A DNA stretch of 64,000 bases from Brevibacterium sp. S111. GTDB lineage: Bacteria; Actinomycetota; Actinomycetes; Actinomycetales; Brevibacteriaceae. The DNA is taken from the NCBI RefSeq assembly GCF_004745075.1, contig NZ_RHFH01000009.1, positions 1-64,000 of the forward strand, written 5' to 3'. A program made the position numbers and the translations under genes. Below are positions 46,747-54,613 of the stretch, piece by piece. The notes beneath the pieces were generated by a model. That model saw nothing but the letters and a program-made list of their open reading frames with translations. It ran no database searches and had not been told where the DNA came from. Position 1 is the stretch's first letter, and every line of letters starts with the position of its first letter.

Positions 46747-46826
46747 GTTTCGCAGCCGAGAACTGCGCTTCACGACCGAGAGGTGTGTTTCGCAACCGAG
46801 AACTGCGCTTCACGACCGAGTGCCGC
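46747..46826. repeat. Four 20-bp repeats in alternating A-B-A-B order
   Basis: GTTTCGCAGCCGAGAACTGC, then GCTTCACGACCGAGAGGTGT, then near-copies of both. Units start at 46747, 46767, 46787 and 46807. This points to a 20-bp unit that diverged and then duplicated as a 40-bp pair. It is about 90 bases from the thiolase stop. With the 23-bp array it makes up much of the 575-base gap. Confidence 0.85.
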
Positions 46827-46912
46827 GCGCCTCGGACGGCAGTGGGGCCGGAAGCCACGCAGATGCGGTTTCCGGCCCCACTGTCCGAGGTCGTTCAGAG
46901 ACTCGGTTCGGC

Positions 46913-48139
46913 TCAGGCAGAGACGCGTTCGAAGACCGCGGCCATGCCCTGACCTCCGCCGATGCACATGGTCTCGACGCCGAAGCGCGACTCGCGGCGG
47001 TCCATCTCCCGCAGCAGGGTCGCGAGGATGCGGCCTCCGGTGGCGCCGACGGGGTGGCCGAGCGAGATGCCCGAGCCGTTGACGTTGAGGCGCTCGGCGA
47101 AATCGGGCTCCGTGAGCTTCCATTCGCTCGTGCAGGCAAGCACCTGGGCGGCAAAGGCCTCGTTGAGTTCGATGAGATCGATGTCGGCCAGGTCGAGCTC
47201 CGCGCGCTCGAGAGCCTTGGCGGTGGCCGGCACCGGGCCGATGCCCATCGTCTTCGGCGGCACTCCGGCCACGGCCCAGCTGCGCATGCGAGCGAAGACC
47301 CGCAGCCCCAGCTCGGCAGCCTTCGACGCGGTGGTGACGATGCACATCGCCGCTCCGTCGTTCTGACCCGAAGCGTTGCCTGCGGTCACCGTGGCCCCAT
47401 CGTCGAGCTTCGCGCGCAGGGGAGTGAGCTTCGCGAGCTTCTCCACCGTCGATCCGGGACGGATGTGCTCATCCGTGGTGATGACCTGTTCCGGGGTCTT
47501 GCGGGTAGCCGGCAGGGTGATCGGCACGATCTCCTCGGCGAACTTCCCCTCTTCCGTCGCCGAGGTGGCCCGACGATGCGATTCCACGGCGTAGGCGTCC
47601 TGGTCCTCCCGGGAGATGCCGTATTCACGGCGCAGATTCTCCGCGGTTTCGATCATGCCGCCGGGCACCGGGTAGTCCGTGCCGCCGGCGGTGAGGCGGC
47701 CGCGGGCGAGGCTGTCCTTGAGCTCCACGTTGCCGCCCTTGACGCCCCAGCGGATCTCCTCATTGTAGAACGGTGCACGGCTCATCGACTCGGTGCCGCC
47801 GGCGATGACGAGATCGGCGAAGCCGGCCGAGATCATCGCATGCGCATCGGCGATCGCCTGCAGGCCGGAGCCGCAGCGGCGGTCGACCTGGCGGCCGGCA
47901 ACGGTGATCGGCAGTCCGGCGTCGAGGGCGATGACGCGGCCGATCGCCGGAGTCTCCATGTGCGGGTAGCAGTTGCCGAGGACGACATCGTCGATGACCT
48001 CACCGGGCAGGGAGGTCTTCTCGAGCAGGGCGGTGAGCACCTGCCGGCCGAGTTCCTCATGCGGCACGTTCTTGAACTGTCCGCCGAAACCGCCCACGGG
48101 GGAGCGGAGGGGTTCGCAGATGACGATGTCTTCAGACAC
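46913..48139 (-). CDS. Thiolase (acetyl-CoA C-acyltransferase)
   Basis: This gene gives 408 residues from the GTG of VSEDIVICEPLRSP, preceded by GGGAGACC. A further ATG upstream adds 20 unsupported residues. It has the full thiolase set: nucleophile Cys89 in DRRCGSGLQ, His in NGSGISLGHPVGATG (about 360), and the second Cys392 in MCIGGGQGM. It cleaves 3-ketoacyl-CoA or condenses two acetyl-CoA. A LysR gene lies directly upstream on the same strand, with a palindrome in the gap. It may work in fatty or dicarboxylic acid catabolism. Confidence 0.93.
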   Translation of the reverse strand: MSEDIVICEPLRSPVGGFGGQFKNVPHEELGRQVLTALLEKTSLPGEVIDDVVLGNCYPHMETPAIGRVIALDAGLPITVAGRQVDRRCGSGLQAIADAHAMISAGFADLVIAGGTESMSRAPFYNEEIRWGVKGGNVELKDSLARGRLTAGGTDYPVPGGMIETAENLRREYGISREDQDAYAVESHRRATSATEEGKFAEEIVPITLPATRKTPEQVITTDEHIRPGSTVEKLAKLTPLRAKLDDGATVTAGNASGQNDGAAMCIVTTASKAAELGLRVFARMRSWAVAGVPPKTMGIGPVPATAKALERAELDLADIDLIELNEAFAAQVLACTSEWKLTEPDFAERLNVNGSGISLGHPVGATGGRILATLLREMDRRESRFGVETMCIGGGQGMAAVFERVSA

Positions 48140-48197
48140 TTCGGTCTCCCTTGGATTTCGATCGAGCCGTCCCGCCTGGACGGCGAGTCGTCGACAC

Positions 48198-48217
48198 ATT
48201 CGGCATCACTACCGAAT
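48198..48217. promoter_or_regulatory. Inverted repeat upstream of the thiolase gene
   Basis: ATTCGG and CCGAAT mirror each other across 8 bases, 59-78 bases before the thiolase start. GTTC-N8-GAAC follows at 48231-48246 and another CCGAAT at 48250. The area is AT-rich. It is a plausible promoter/operator, perhaps for the LysR protein encoded next to it. Confidence 0.45.
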
Positions 48218-48309
48218 CTGATATCAATACGTTCTGATTTATGAACATATCCGAATGGATTGAGACTGACAAGGGTCTGTCTCAATGAATGAGTGCGAAG
48301 CGGGCCGGC

Positions 48310-49203
48310 TCAGCGGGCGGTCGGGAGGACCGCCTCGGCGACATCGAGGACGGTATCGAGCGCGGCATCCCGGTGGTCGAGGCGGTGGGCGAGGAAGAGC
48401 TGAGTCGCTTCCTGCGGGAGGTTGAGCGGCACGGCGGAGATCCGCGAATCGTATCCTGCGGCGACGGAGTCATAGGTGATCGTGATGCCCATTCCGGCTG
48501 CGACGAGGGCGGAGATCGACTGAGAGTCCGGGGCCTCCTGGATGATGTGGGGGTTGAAGCCGGCGTCGAGGCACAGGCGCATGGCGGTCTCGCGCAGGTT
48601 CGAGTTCGGCCGGGCCGGCAGCAGGATGAAGGGCTCGTCGGCGAGTTCGTCGACGTCGATGGTCTTCCGCTTGGCCAGGCGGTGGGTGTTCGGCATAGCC
48701 ACGCAGGGGTGTTCGATCGCCACGGGGCGTCCGGCGATGAGGGGTGGGCGCTTCCGCCAGCGGACGAGCGCGAGGTCGAGGGTGCCGTCCATGATCCGCT
48801 CGAGGCCCTCGTCGGCGTAGACGGTCGACTCGAGGTGGAAGGTGATGCCCGGATTGCGTTCGTGTGAGGCCGTGACGAGGGTGGCAGCGAGGTCGCGGGA
48901 AGACGGATGGGAGTAGCCGAAGCGCACGCGGCCGACCTCGCCGCTGGAGGAGCGATGGACGGATTCGATGGCGGCCTGCTGGGTGGCGAGCATGTGCTTG
49001 GCCGGCTCGAGCAGGGCCTCGCCGGCTGGGGAGAGGCTGACCGAGCGGGTGGTGCGCTGGAACAGGGAGGCGCCGAGTTCGGTCTCGAGGGTCCGGATCG
49101 TCCGGCTCAGGGGCGGCTGGGCCATGCCGAGGCGTTCGGCGGCGCGGCCGAAGTGGAGTTCCTCGGCGACGGCGACGAAGGCGCGGATCTGCTGCAGCTC
49201 CAT
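48310..49203 (-). CDS. LysR-family transcriptional regulator
   Basis: This gene gives 297 residues from the ATG of MELQQIRAFVAVAEE, which follows GGGGAGAA. The longer in-frame reading is not supported. The helix-turn-helix lies at about 18-40 (AAERLGMAQPPLSRTIRTLE), and the effector domain follows from about 88. It is of the BenM/CatR-like group in overall pattern. It sits upstream of, and reads in the same direction as, a thiolase, which is its likely target along with itself. Confidence 0.92.
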   Translation of the reverse strand: MELQQIRAFVAVAEELHFGRAAERLGMAQPPLSRTIRTLETELGASLFQRTTRSVSLSPAGEALLEPAKHMLATQQAAIESVHRSSSGEVGRVRFGYSHPSSRDLAATLVTASHERNPGITFHLESTVYADEGLERIMDGTLDLALVRWRKRPPLIAGRPVAIEHPCVAMPNTHRLAKRKTIDVDELADEPFILLPARPNSNLRETAMRLCLDAGFNPHIIQEAPDSQSISALVAAGMGITITYDSVAAGYDSRISAVPLNLPQEATQLFLAHRLDHRDAALDTVLDVAEAVLPTAR

Positions 49204-49395
49204 GAGTTCTCCCCTATCAGGCGGCCCCGCTGTGCGAATGCCCTCATTATTGCATGAATAAGCAATAATCGAGAGGAAATTTTTAAGAAATGGTATTTGC
49301 CGCGGGTCATCGCGTGCTGCGTCGGCATCGCAGTCACGGCGACGCTCGAGGAGTTCTCCCACCCTATCCCGTCCGCCGTCGAGAGCCTGAGCGGC

Positions 49396-49959
49396 TCAGC
49401 GTCTGACGCCGTAGCGCAGGTAGACGACCTGCGAAGCGAAAATGCGTGAGTCGAGGAGTTCAAGAGGCGAGTGCCGACCGTGGTGAGCGAAGAATGGGGT
49501 GCCGCCGCCGACGAGGACCGGGTAGAGGCGGATCCGGTATTCGTCGATGAGGTCGAGATCGGCTGCCGCGGCCGCCAGCCCGGCCCCGCCGATGCCGATC
49601 TCACCGTCGGGATGCTCAGTGCGCAGGCGAGCGACCGCCTCGGCGAGTGTTTCGGTGGCGAGTTCCGTGGTGCCGACGACCTCGGCCAGTGTGGTCGAGA
49701 AGACGAGCTTCGGCAGGGCGCGCCACAGACGGCCGAACCCTGCCTCGGCGAAGTCGAGCTCGGGGTCGCGGTCCGCGGTCTCCCAATAGACCATCGTCTC
49801 GTAGAGTCGGCGGCCGAGCAGATGGACGCTCAGGCCACGGACCTCGTCCATGGCCAGCGCGAAGACCTCCTCGTCGGGCACGGACCAGTCGAACCGGTCT
49901 GCGCCATCGACGATGTATCCGTCGAGCGAGGTGGACAGGGAGTAGACGACGCGGCTCAT
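49396..49959 (-). CDS. Dihydrofolate-reductase-fold protein (RibD C-terminal-like)
   Basis: This gene gives 187 residues from the ATG of MSRVVYSLSTSLDGYI. The fold signs are YSLSTSLDGYIVD at the start, LLGRRLYETMVYWE, LPKLVFSTT, and GIGGAGLAAAAADLDLIDEYRIRLYPVLVGGG. Members bind NADPH and reduce pteridine- or pyrimidine-like substrates; most stand-alone copies are uncharacterised. It reads leftward from a 426-base gap shared with hutU, which is full of repeats. Confidence 0.87.
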   Translation of the reverse strand: MSRVVYSLSTSLDGYIVDGADRFDWSVPDEEVFALAMDEVRGLSVHLLGRRLYETMVYWETADRDPELDFAEAGFGRLWRALPKLVFSTTLAEVVGTTELATETLAEAVARLRTEHPDGEIGIGGAGLAAAAADLDLIDEYRIRLYPVLVGGGTPFFAHHGRHSPLELLDSRIFASQVVYLRYGVRR

Positions 49960-49997
49960 CGGGGACCTTCTTTCGTGGAGGTGGGCTGGAATGGCTC

Positions 49998-50117
49998 GGG
50001 TCGTGCGGGAACGACGGCTTGCCTCGGGTCGTGAAAGAACGACGGCTTGCCTTGGGTCGTGCGGGAACGACGGCTTGCCTCGGTGCGGGTGCGGGTGCGG
50101 GTGCGGGTGCGGGTGCC
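49998..50117. repeat. 28-bp (x3) plus 6-bp (x6) tandem repeats
   Basis: Three 28-bp units at 49998, 50026 and 50054 contain GGGTCGTG and AACGACGGCTTGCCT. They run straight into five GGTGCG hexamers and one variant (50082-50117). The array lies between the reductase gene and the hutU operator. The 426-base gap also contains the operator at 50215 and the hutU promoter. Confidence 0.85.
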
Positions 50118-50214
50118 GGCGCCGGAGTCGGTGCGGGCGTGGGGCCGAGGCGAGCCGCGGAGGCCGGACGCGGGTGGGTTCAGTGTGAGCCTCGGAGGTC
50201 GGATGCGCCAGAGG

Positions 50215-50232
50215 TATCCGAAATATCGGACA
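50215..50232. promoter_or_regulatory. hut-type operator upstream of hutU
   Basis: TATCCGAAATATCGGACA has arms TCCGA and TCGGA around AATA, and lies 154-171 bases before the hutU ATG. It is one of three matching sites in the window (the others are at 46416 and 59827). A perfect GGTCCGGACC palindrome follows at 50240 and may also matter. Confidence 0.7.
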
Positions 50233-50385
50233 GAACTTGGTCCGGACCACTACCGCAATCCTGTCCGGTCGTCAGAATGGATGGTGTAGTCAGAGCCGAC
50301 AGCGCAGGGGAGTCCGCACCTCGGCGCGACGGCGAAGCGGCAGCCAAGCATCCGCCTCGTCGGACACAGCGACAAGGAGAATCCC

Positions 50386-52107
50386 ATGACCACCAAGCCG
50401 TCGTTCACCCAACATGATCCGAGCCGCGTCATCCGCGCCGACCGCGGGACCGAGATCACCGCGAAGTCCTGGCAGACCGAAGCGCCCAAGCGCATGCTCA
50501 TGAACAACCTCGACCCCGAGGTCGCCGAACGTCCCGAAGACCTCGTCGTCTACGGCGGCACCGGCCGGGCGGCTCGCTCCTGGGAGGCCTACGACGCGAT
50601 CGTGCGCACCCTCGACGACCTCGAGGACGACGAGACCCTCCTCATCCAGTCCGGCAAGCCCGTCGGCGTCATGCGCACCCACGAATGGGCCCCGCGCGTG
50701 CTCATCGCCAACTCCAACCTCGTCGGCGACTGGGCGAACTGGGAACACTTCCGCGAGCTCGAAGCAGAAGGTCTGATGATGTACGGGCAGATGACCGCCG
50801 GTTCCTGGATCTACATCGCCACCCAAGGCATCCTCCAGGGCACCTACGAGACCTTCGGCGCCATCGCCCGCAAACGCTTCGACGGAACGCTGGCCGGAAC
50901 CCTGACCATCACCGCCGGCTGCGGCGGCATGGGCGGTGCCCAGCCCCTGTCCGTGACCCTCAACGGCGGTGCCTGCCTCATCATCGACGTCGACAAGACC
51001 CGCCTCGACCGCCGCCGGTCCAAGCGCTACCTTGACGAGGTCGAAACCGACCTCGACACCGCCCTGGCCAAGGTCATCGAAGCGAAGAAGAACAAGCAGG
51101 CCCTGTCCGTCGGACTCGTCGGCAACGCCGCCGAGATCCTCCCGACGATCCTCGACCGCCCCGAGGCCGCCGAAGTCGACATCGTCACCGACCAGACCTC
51201 AGCCCACGACCCCCTGTCCTACCTGCCCGTGGGCGTGAGCGTCGATGACTGGAGCGATGAGGCCGAACAGGACGCAGAGAAGTTCACCCTCCGCGCCGAG
51301 GAGTCCATGGCCAAGCACGTGCGTGCCATGGTCGAATTCCAGGACCGCGGCGCCGAGGTCTTCGACTACGGCAACTCGATCCGCGACGAGGCCCGCAAGG
51401 CCGGCTACGACCGCGCCTTCGAATTCCCCGGCTTCGTCCCGGCCTACATCCGCCCGCTCTTCTGCGAAGGGCTCGGACCCTTCCGCTGGGTGGCACTGTC
51501 CGGCGACCCGAAGGACATCGAGGTCACCGACGCCGCGCTCAAGGAGCTCTTCCCCGACAACGAACACCTCCACACCTGGCTCGATGCCGCCAACGAGTAT
51601 GTCGAGTTCGAAGGCCTGCCCGCCCGCATCTGCTGGCTCGGATACAAGGAACGCCACCAGGCCGGGCTGCTGTTCAACAAGCTCGTCGCCGAAGGCAAGA
51701 TCTCGGCCCCGATCGTCATCGGTCGTGACCACCTCGACTCCGGATCGGTCGCCAGCCCCTACCGCGAAACCGAATCCATGCTCGACGGCACCGATGCGGT
51801 TGCCGACTGGCCGCTGCTCAACGCCTTGGTCAACACCTCCTCAGGTGCCACGTGGGTGTCCATTCACCACGGCGGCGGAGTCGGCATCGGCCGCTCCATC
51901 CACGCCGGACAGGTCTCCGTGGCCGACGGCACCGAACTGGCCGCCAAGAAACTGGCGCGCCTGCTCACCAACGACCCGGGCATGGGCGTCATCCGCCACG
52001 TCGACGCCGGCTACGACCGCGCCGCCGAAGTGGCCGAAGACCGCGGTCAGCGCGTGCCGATGATCCCCGAACTGGATCAGCGCGACGAGGAATCCGCCGC
52101 GCAGTAA
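50386..52107 (+). CDS. hutU: Urocanate hydratase
   Basis: This enzyme converts urocanate to imidazolonepropionate with tightly bound NAD+, the second step of histidine degradation. The 573 residues include the NAD-loop [10 protein letters not shown] (about 180-190) and the conserved [13 protein letters not shown], in which Cys416 corresponds to the catalytic cysteine of bacterial urocanases. The ATG follows AAGGAG. It carries a hut-type operator upstream and a strong terminator-like hairpin after the stop. It is a separate transcription unit from hutI-hutH, which lie 7.8 kb away beyond an unrelated cluster. Confidence 0.97.
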   Translation: MTTKPSFTQHDPSRVIRADRGTEITAKSWQTEAPKRMLMNNLDPEVAERPEDLVVYGGTGRAARSWEAYDAIVRTLDDLEDDETLLIQSGKPVGVMRTHEWAPRVLIANSNLVGDWANWEHFRELEAEGLMMYGQMTAGSWIYIATQGILQGTYETFGAIARKRFDGTLAGTLTITAGCGGMGGAQPLSVTLNGGACLIIDVDKTRLDRRRSKRYLDEVETDLDTALAKVIEAKKNKQALSVGLVGNAAEILPTILDRPEAAEVDIVTDQTSAHDPLSYLPVGVSVDDWSDEAEQDAEKFTLRAEESMAKHVRAMVEFQDRGAEVFDYGNSIRDEARKAGYDRAFEFPGFVPAYIRPLFCEGLGPFRWVALSGDPKDIEVTDAALKELFPDNEHLHTWLDAANEYVEFEGLPARICWLGYKERHQAGLLFNKLVAEGKISAPIVIGRDHLDSGSVASPYRETESMLDGTDAVADWPLLNALVNTSSGATWVSIHHGGGVGIGRSIHAGQVSVADGTELAAKKLARLLTNDPGMGVIRHVDAGYDRAAEVAEDRGQRVPMIPELDQRDEESAAQ

Positions 52108-52135
52108 GCAGCCCCGCCGCGCCGGACGCTGAATA

Positions 52136-52193
52136 GCCCAGAAAAAGGTGAGTAGCCCAGGTTTGAAACTGGGCTATCCACCTTTTTCTGGGC
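52136..52193. terminator. Long bidirectional stem-loop after hutU
   Basis: Arms of 25 bases (52136-52160 and 52169-52193) pair with only two adjacent mismatches around an 8-base loop. The stem contains AAAAAGGTG/CACCTTTTT, giving A- and T-runs on both strands, as in a bidirectional intrinsic terminator. It lies between the converging hutU and SDR genes. Confidence 0.8.
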
Positions 52194-52268
52194 CGAAACG
52201 GGGATCAGCGCCGCCGAGGGGCCTTTGTGAACCGGGCTCTGGACTGATGGGCGCCGGAGCCGTACCCC

Positions 52269-53174
52269 CTATTCGTCGAGGAAGAGGTCGAGTTCGAGGT
52301 CATCGGGGCCGTGACCGACAGAGCCGGGCCGCGACGGATCATGTGCATAGACGGACAGGTCCGTGATGCCCCGAGCCTGCAGCACCTCGTCGTCGATGAA
52401 GAAGTTGCCCGTGACCTCACGCGGGTCTGCGGTGAGGATCGTCCATGCGGCCTCGGCCATGATCTCGGGCTTGCGGCTGCGTGCCATGAGCTGTTCGCCG
52501 CCGAGGAGGTTGTTCACCGCCGCTGTCGCGATCGTCGTCCTCGGCCACAGACTGTTGGCCGCGACTCCCTCCTCGCGCAGCTCTTCGGCCAGCCCGAGCG
52601 TGACCATCGACATTCCGTACTTCGCCATCGTGTAGCCCAGGTGCTTGCCTGCCCATGCCGGATTGAGGTTGAGCGGCGGAGACAGCGTGAGCACATGTGC
52701 GGCATCCGAGGCCTTGAGGTGTGGGATAGCGGTCTTGGCCAGCAGGAATGAACCGCGTGAGTTGATCGAGTTCATGAGATCGAACTTCTTCATCGACAGA
52801 TCCTCGGTCGAGGACAGGTCGATGGCGCTGGCGTTGTTGACGACGATGTCGATCCCGCCGAAGGTCTCCGCGGTCTGCGCGACCGCCTCGGCGACGGATT
52901 CCTCGCTGCGGACATCGCCGACGATCGGCAGGGCACGTCCACCGGCCGCCTCGATCTCCTCTGCTGCCGTAAAGACGGTGCCCTCGAGCTTCGGATGAGG
53001 TTCCGCGGTCTTCGCCAAGAGCGCCACGTTCGCGCCGTCCCGTGCCGCGCGCAGCGCGATCGCCAGGCCGATCCCACGGCTGCCGCCGCTCATGAGGAGG
53101 GTTCTGCCTGCAAGCGTGCGTTCCGGGACGGCCGCAGATTCGCGGCCCTCGGTGAGTCTGAAGTCAGTGGTCAT
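52269..53174 (-). CDS. HSDL2-like short-chain dehydrogenase/reductase
   Basis: This gene gives 301 residues from the ATG of MTTDFRLTEGRE, which overlaps the upstream FAD gene stop by 4 bases. The cofactor motif is GGSRGIGLAIA (about 35-45), the NNASA motif is near 119, and Ser in LTLSPPLNLNP and YTMAKYG supply the catalytic residues. The LSPPLNLNP block, and the GNFFIDDEVL and VYAHDP endings, match the hydroxysteroid-dehydrogenase-like 2 branch, which in animals is peroxisomal and linked to fatty-acid metabolism. It is the last gene of a leftward operon with a CrtI-like and a DUF3556 protein. Confidence 0.9.
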   Translation of the reverse strand: MTTDFRLTEGRESAAVPERTLAGRTLLMSGGSRGIGLAIALRAARDGANVALLAKTAEPHPKLEGTVFTAAEEIEAAGGRALPIVGDVRSEESVAEAVAQTAETFGGIDIVVNNASAIDLSSTEDLSMKKFDLMNSINSRGSFLLAKTAIPHLKASDAAHVLTLSPPLNLNPAWAGKHLGYTMAKYGMSMVTLGLAEELREEGVAANSLWPRTTIATAAVNNLLGGEQLMARSRKPEIMAEAAWTILTADPREVTGNFFIDDEVLQARGITDLSVYAHDPSRPGSVGHGPDDLELDLFLDE

Positions 53175-54598
53175 TGCGTCTCCTTGAGTGATTGTTTTGC
53201 GGCCAGATAGCCGCACATTCCATGTGCGCCCGGGCCCGGAGGCACCGCGGCCGAGCACAGGTATATCCCTGACCGACCGCCGCTCGGTGCGCTGAGTCGG
53301 TAGGGGCTGAACCCAGGTGTCGGACCGAGCACCAACTGTAGAGGGTCCTTGCGGCCGGTGAGGATGTCACCGCCGACGAAGTTCGCATTGAGTGATTCGA
53401 TCGCAGTGGTCCCGCGAGGCGTCACCGCGAGGATCCGATCTCGGCATCCAGGGGCGAAGCGTTCGATCTGGGCGAGGATCGACTCGGTGGCGTCTCCTGT
53501 AAAGCCCTGTGGCACGTGCGCATAGCAGTCGATCGGAACGAGTGAACCCTTCCCACGTCCGGGGTCCGCAAGATGTTGCTGGGCGAGGAGGACGAATGGC
53601 TTCTCAGGCATCCGACCTTTGGAAGTCTCGCTCTCCGCGAACGCCGTCTCCTCGTATGACCCTGAGAGATGGACGGTTCCGGCACCCCGGGACGGTTCGT
53701 AGGTCCACGGGATCCCGCCGTCCACGGCCAGTGCGAGTTTGAACGCGGCCGGCCCGTTCTTCCACCGTTCCAAACTCCGCACCGCACGCACCGGCAGTGA
53801 GTTGCCCGCGATGCGGGCCGCCTCAGCGGGGCCGGTGTTGAGCATGAGCACATCCGGGTTGCCCAAATCCCGAACGTCCTCGACCCTTCGTCCGGTCTCA
53901 ACCCGTCCGCCAAGGGACAGAAGGAGCGACTCCATTGCCGAGGTGATCCGACCCGATCCGCCGACCGCCACCGGCCAGCCGAAGTAGTGAGCGGCCGAGG
54001 CAAGAGACGTGCCGATCGCCGAAGAGAGCGGCGCGTTGAAGGGGCCGAAGGTGTGCGCTGCGACTCCCGACCATAGGGCACGGGCCTCCTCGGTGCGGAA
54101 GTACCTCGCAACGGCGGCCGCGGGCAGTGCCGCCCGCGCGCCCAACATCGCAAGATGGAAAGGGTGCCGGGGCAGATGGATGAGGGACTGGAGGAACTCG
54201 TCGGCAACCGTCGGCATGCGCGAAGCCACGGGCGAGAAGAACGTCCGGTATCGCTGGGCATCGGCACCGAGGGTGCGTGAGGTCTCCACCACGGATCGCA
54301 CGGCGCTGGCTCCGCGACCGTCATCGAGCGGGTGCGCGAACTCGACTTCCGTGTGAGCCCAGTGAAGACCGTGCTGTTCCAGTGGGAATACGCGAGCAAA
54401 CTCCGAGGCCAGTCCGAAGGGATGGTGGCTCGAGCAGTCGTCGTGCACAAGACCAGGAAGGGTGAGTTCGGAGCTGCGAGCGCCGCCCCCCACGTGATCA
54501 TCTGCCTCGTACACAGTGACCGAGACGTCGGCAGCGGCCAGGGTGATGGCCGCCGCCAGTCCGTTCGGTCCACTGCCGATCACAGCAGCGGTCGTCAT
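53171..54598 (-). CDS. Phytoene-desaturase-like FAD oxidoreductase
   Basis: This 475-residue protein has the N-terminal FAD site AAVIGSGPNGLAAAI (4-18) and the ADDHVGGGARSSEL signature after it. The C-terminal FAD contact region (GIYLCSAAVPPGPGAHGMCGYLAA) ends the protein, as in the CrtI / amine oxidase fold. Members desaturate or isomerise carotenoids, retinoids or other lipids. It lies 15 bases downstream of the DUF3556 gene and overlaps the SDR start, so it belongs to one operon. The lipid substrate is unknown. A role in ordinary carotenoid synthesis is unlikely without crtB/crtE neighbours. Confidence 0.9.
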   Translation of the reverse strand: MTTAAVIGSGPNGLAAAITLAAADVSVTVYEADDHVGGGARSSELTLPGLVHDDCSSHHPFGLASEFARVFPLEQHGLHWAHTEVEFAHPLDDGRGASAVRSVVETSRTLGADAQRYRTFFSPVASRMPTVADEFLQSLIHLPRHPFHLAMLGARAALPAAAVARYFRTEEARALWSGVAAHTFGPFNAPLSSAIGTSLASAAHYFGWPVAVGGSGRITSAMESLLLSLGGRVETGRRVEDVRDLGNPDVLMLNTGPAEAARIAGNSLPVRAVRSLERWKNGPAAFKLALAVDGGIPWTYEPSRGAGTVHLSGSYEETAFAESETSKGRMPEKPFVLLAQQHLADPGRGKGSLVPIDCYAHVPQGFTGDATESILAQIERFAPGCRDRILAVTPRGTTAIESLNANFVGGDILTGRKDPLQLVLGPTPGFSPYRLSAPSGGRSGIYLCSAAVPPGPGAHGMCGYLAAKQSLKETQ

Positions 54599-54613
54599 TC
54601 TCGGGCTCCTCGT

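Noticed and set aside
46456-46826. Possible CRISPR array
   Set aside because: The units are contiguous and degenerate, without unique spacers, and no cas gene is near.
46356-46952. Open frames across the 23-bp and 20-bp repeats
   Set aside because: All three frames stay open because the repeats are GC-rich. The translations are Arg/Gly/Pro-rich repeats with no ribosome binding site or family features.
50240-50249. GGTCCGGACC as a fourth hut operator
   Set aside because: It is palindromic but lacks the AATA centre and 18-bp length of the other three sites, so I mention it only as a nearby symmetry.
53171-54598. Carotenoid biosynthesis locus based on the CrtI-like gene
   Set aside because: There is no phytoene synthase, prenyl synthase or cyclase nearby. 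The neighbours are DUF3556, an HSDL2-like SDR and an acyl-CoA ligase, so a different lipid role fits better.
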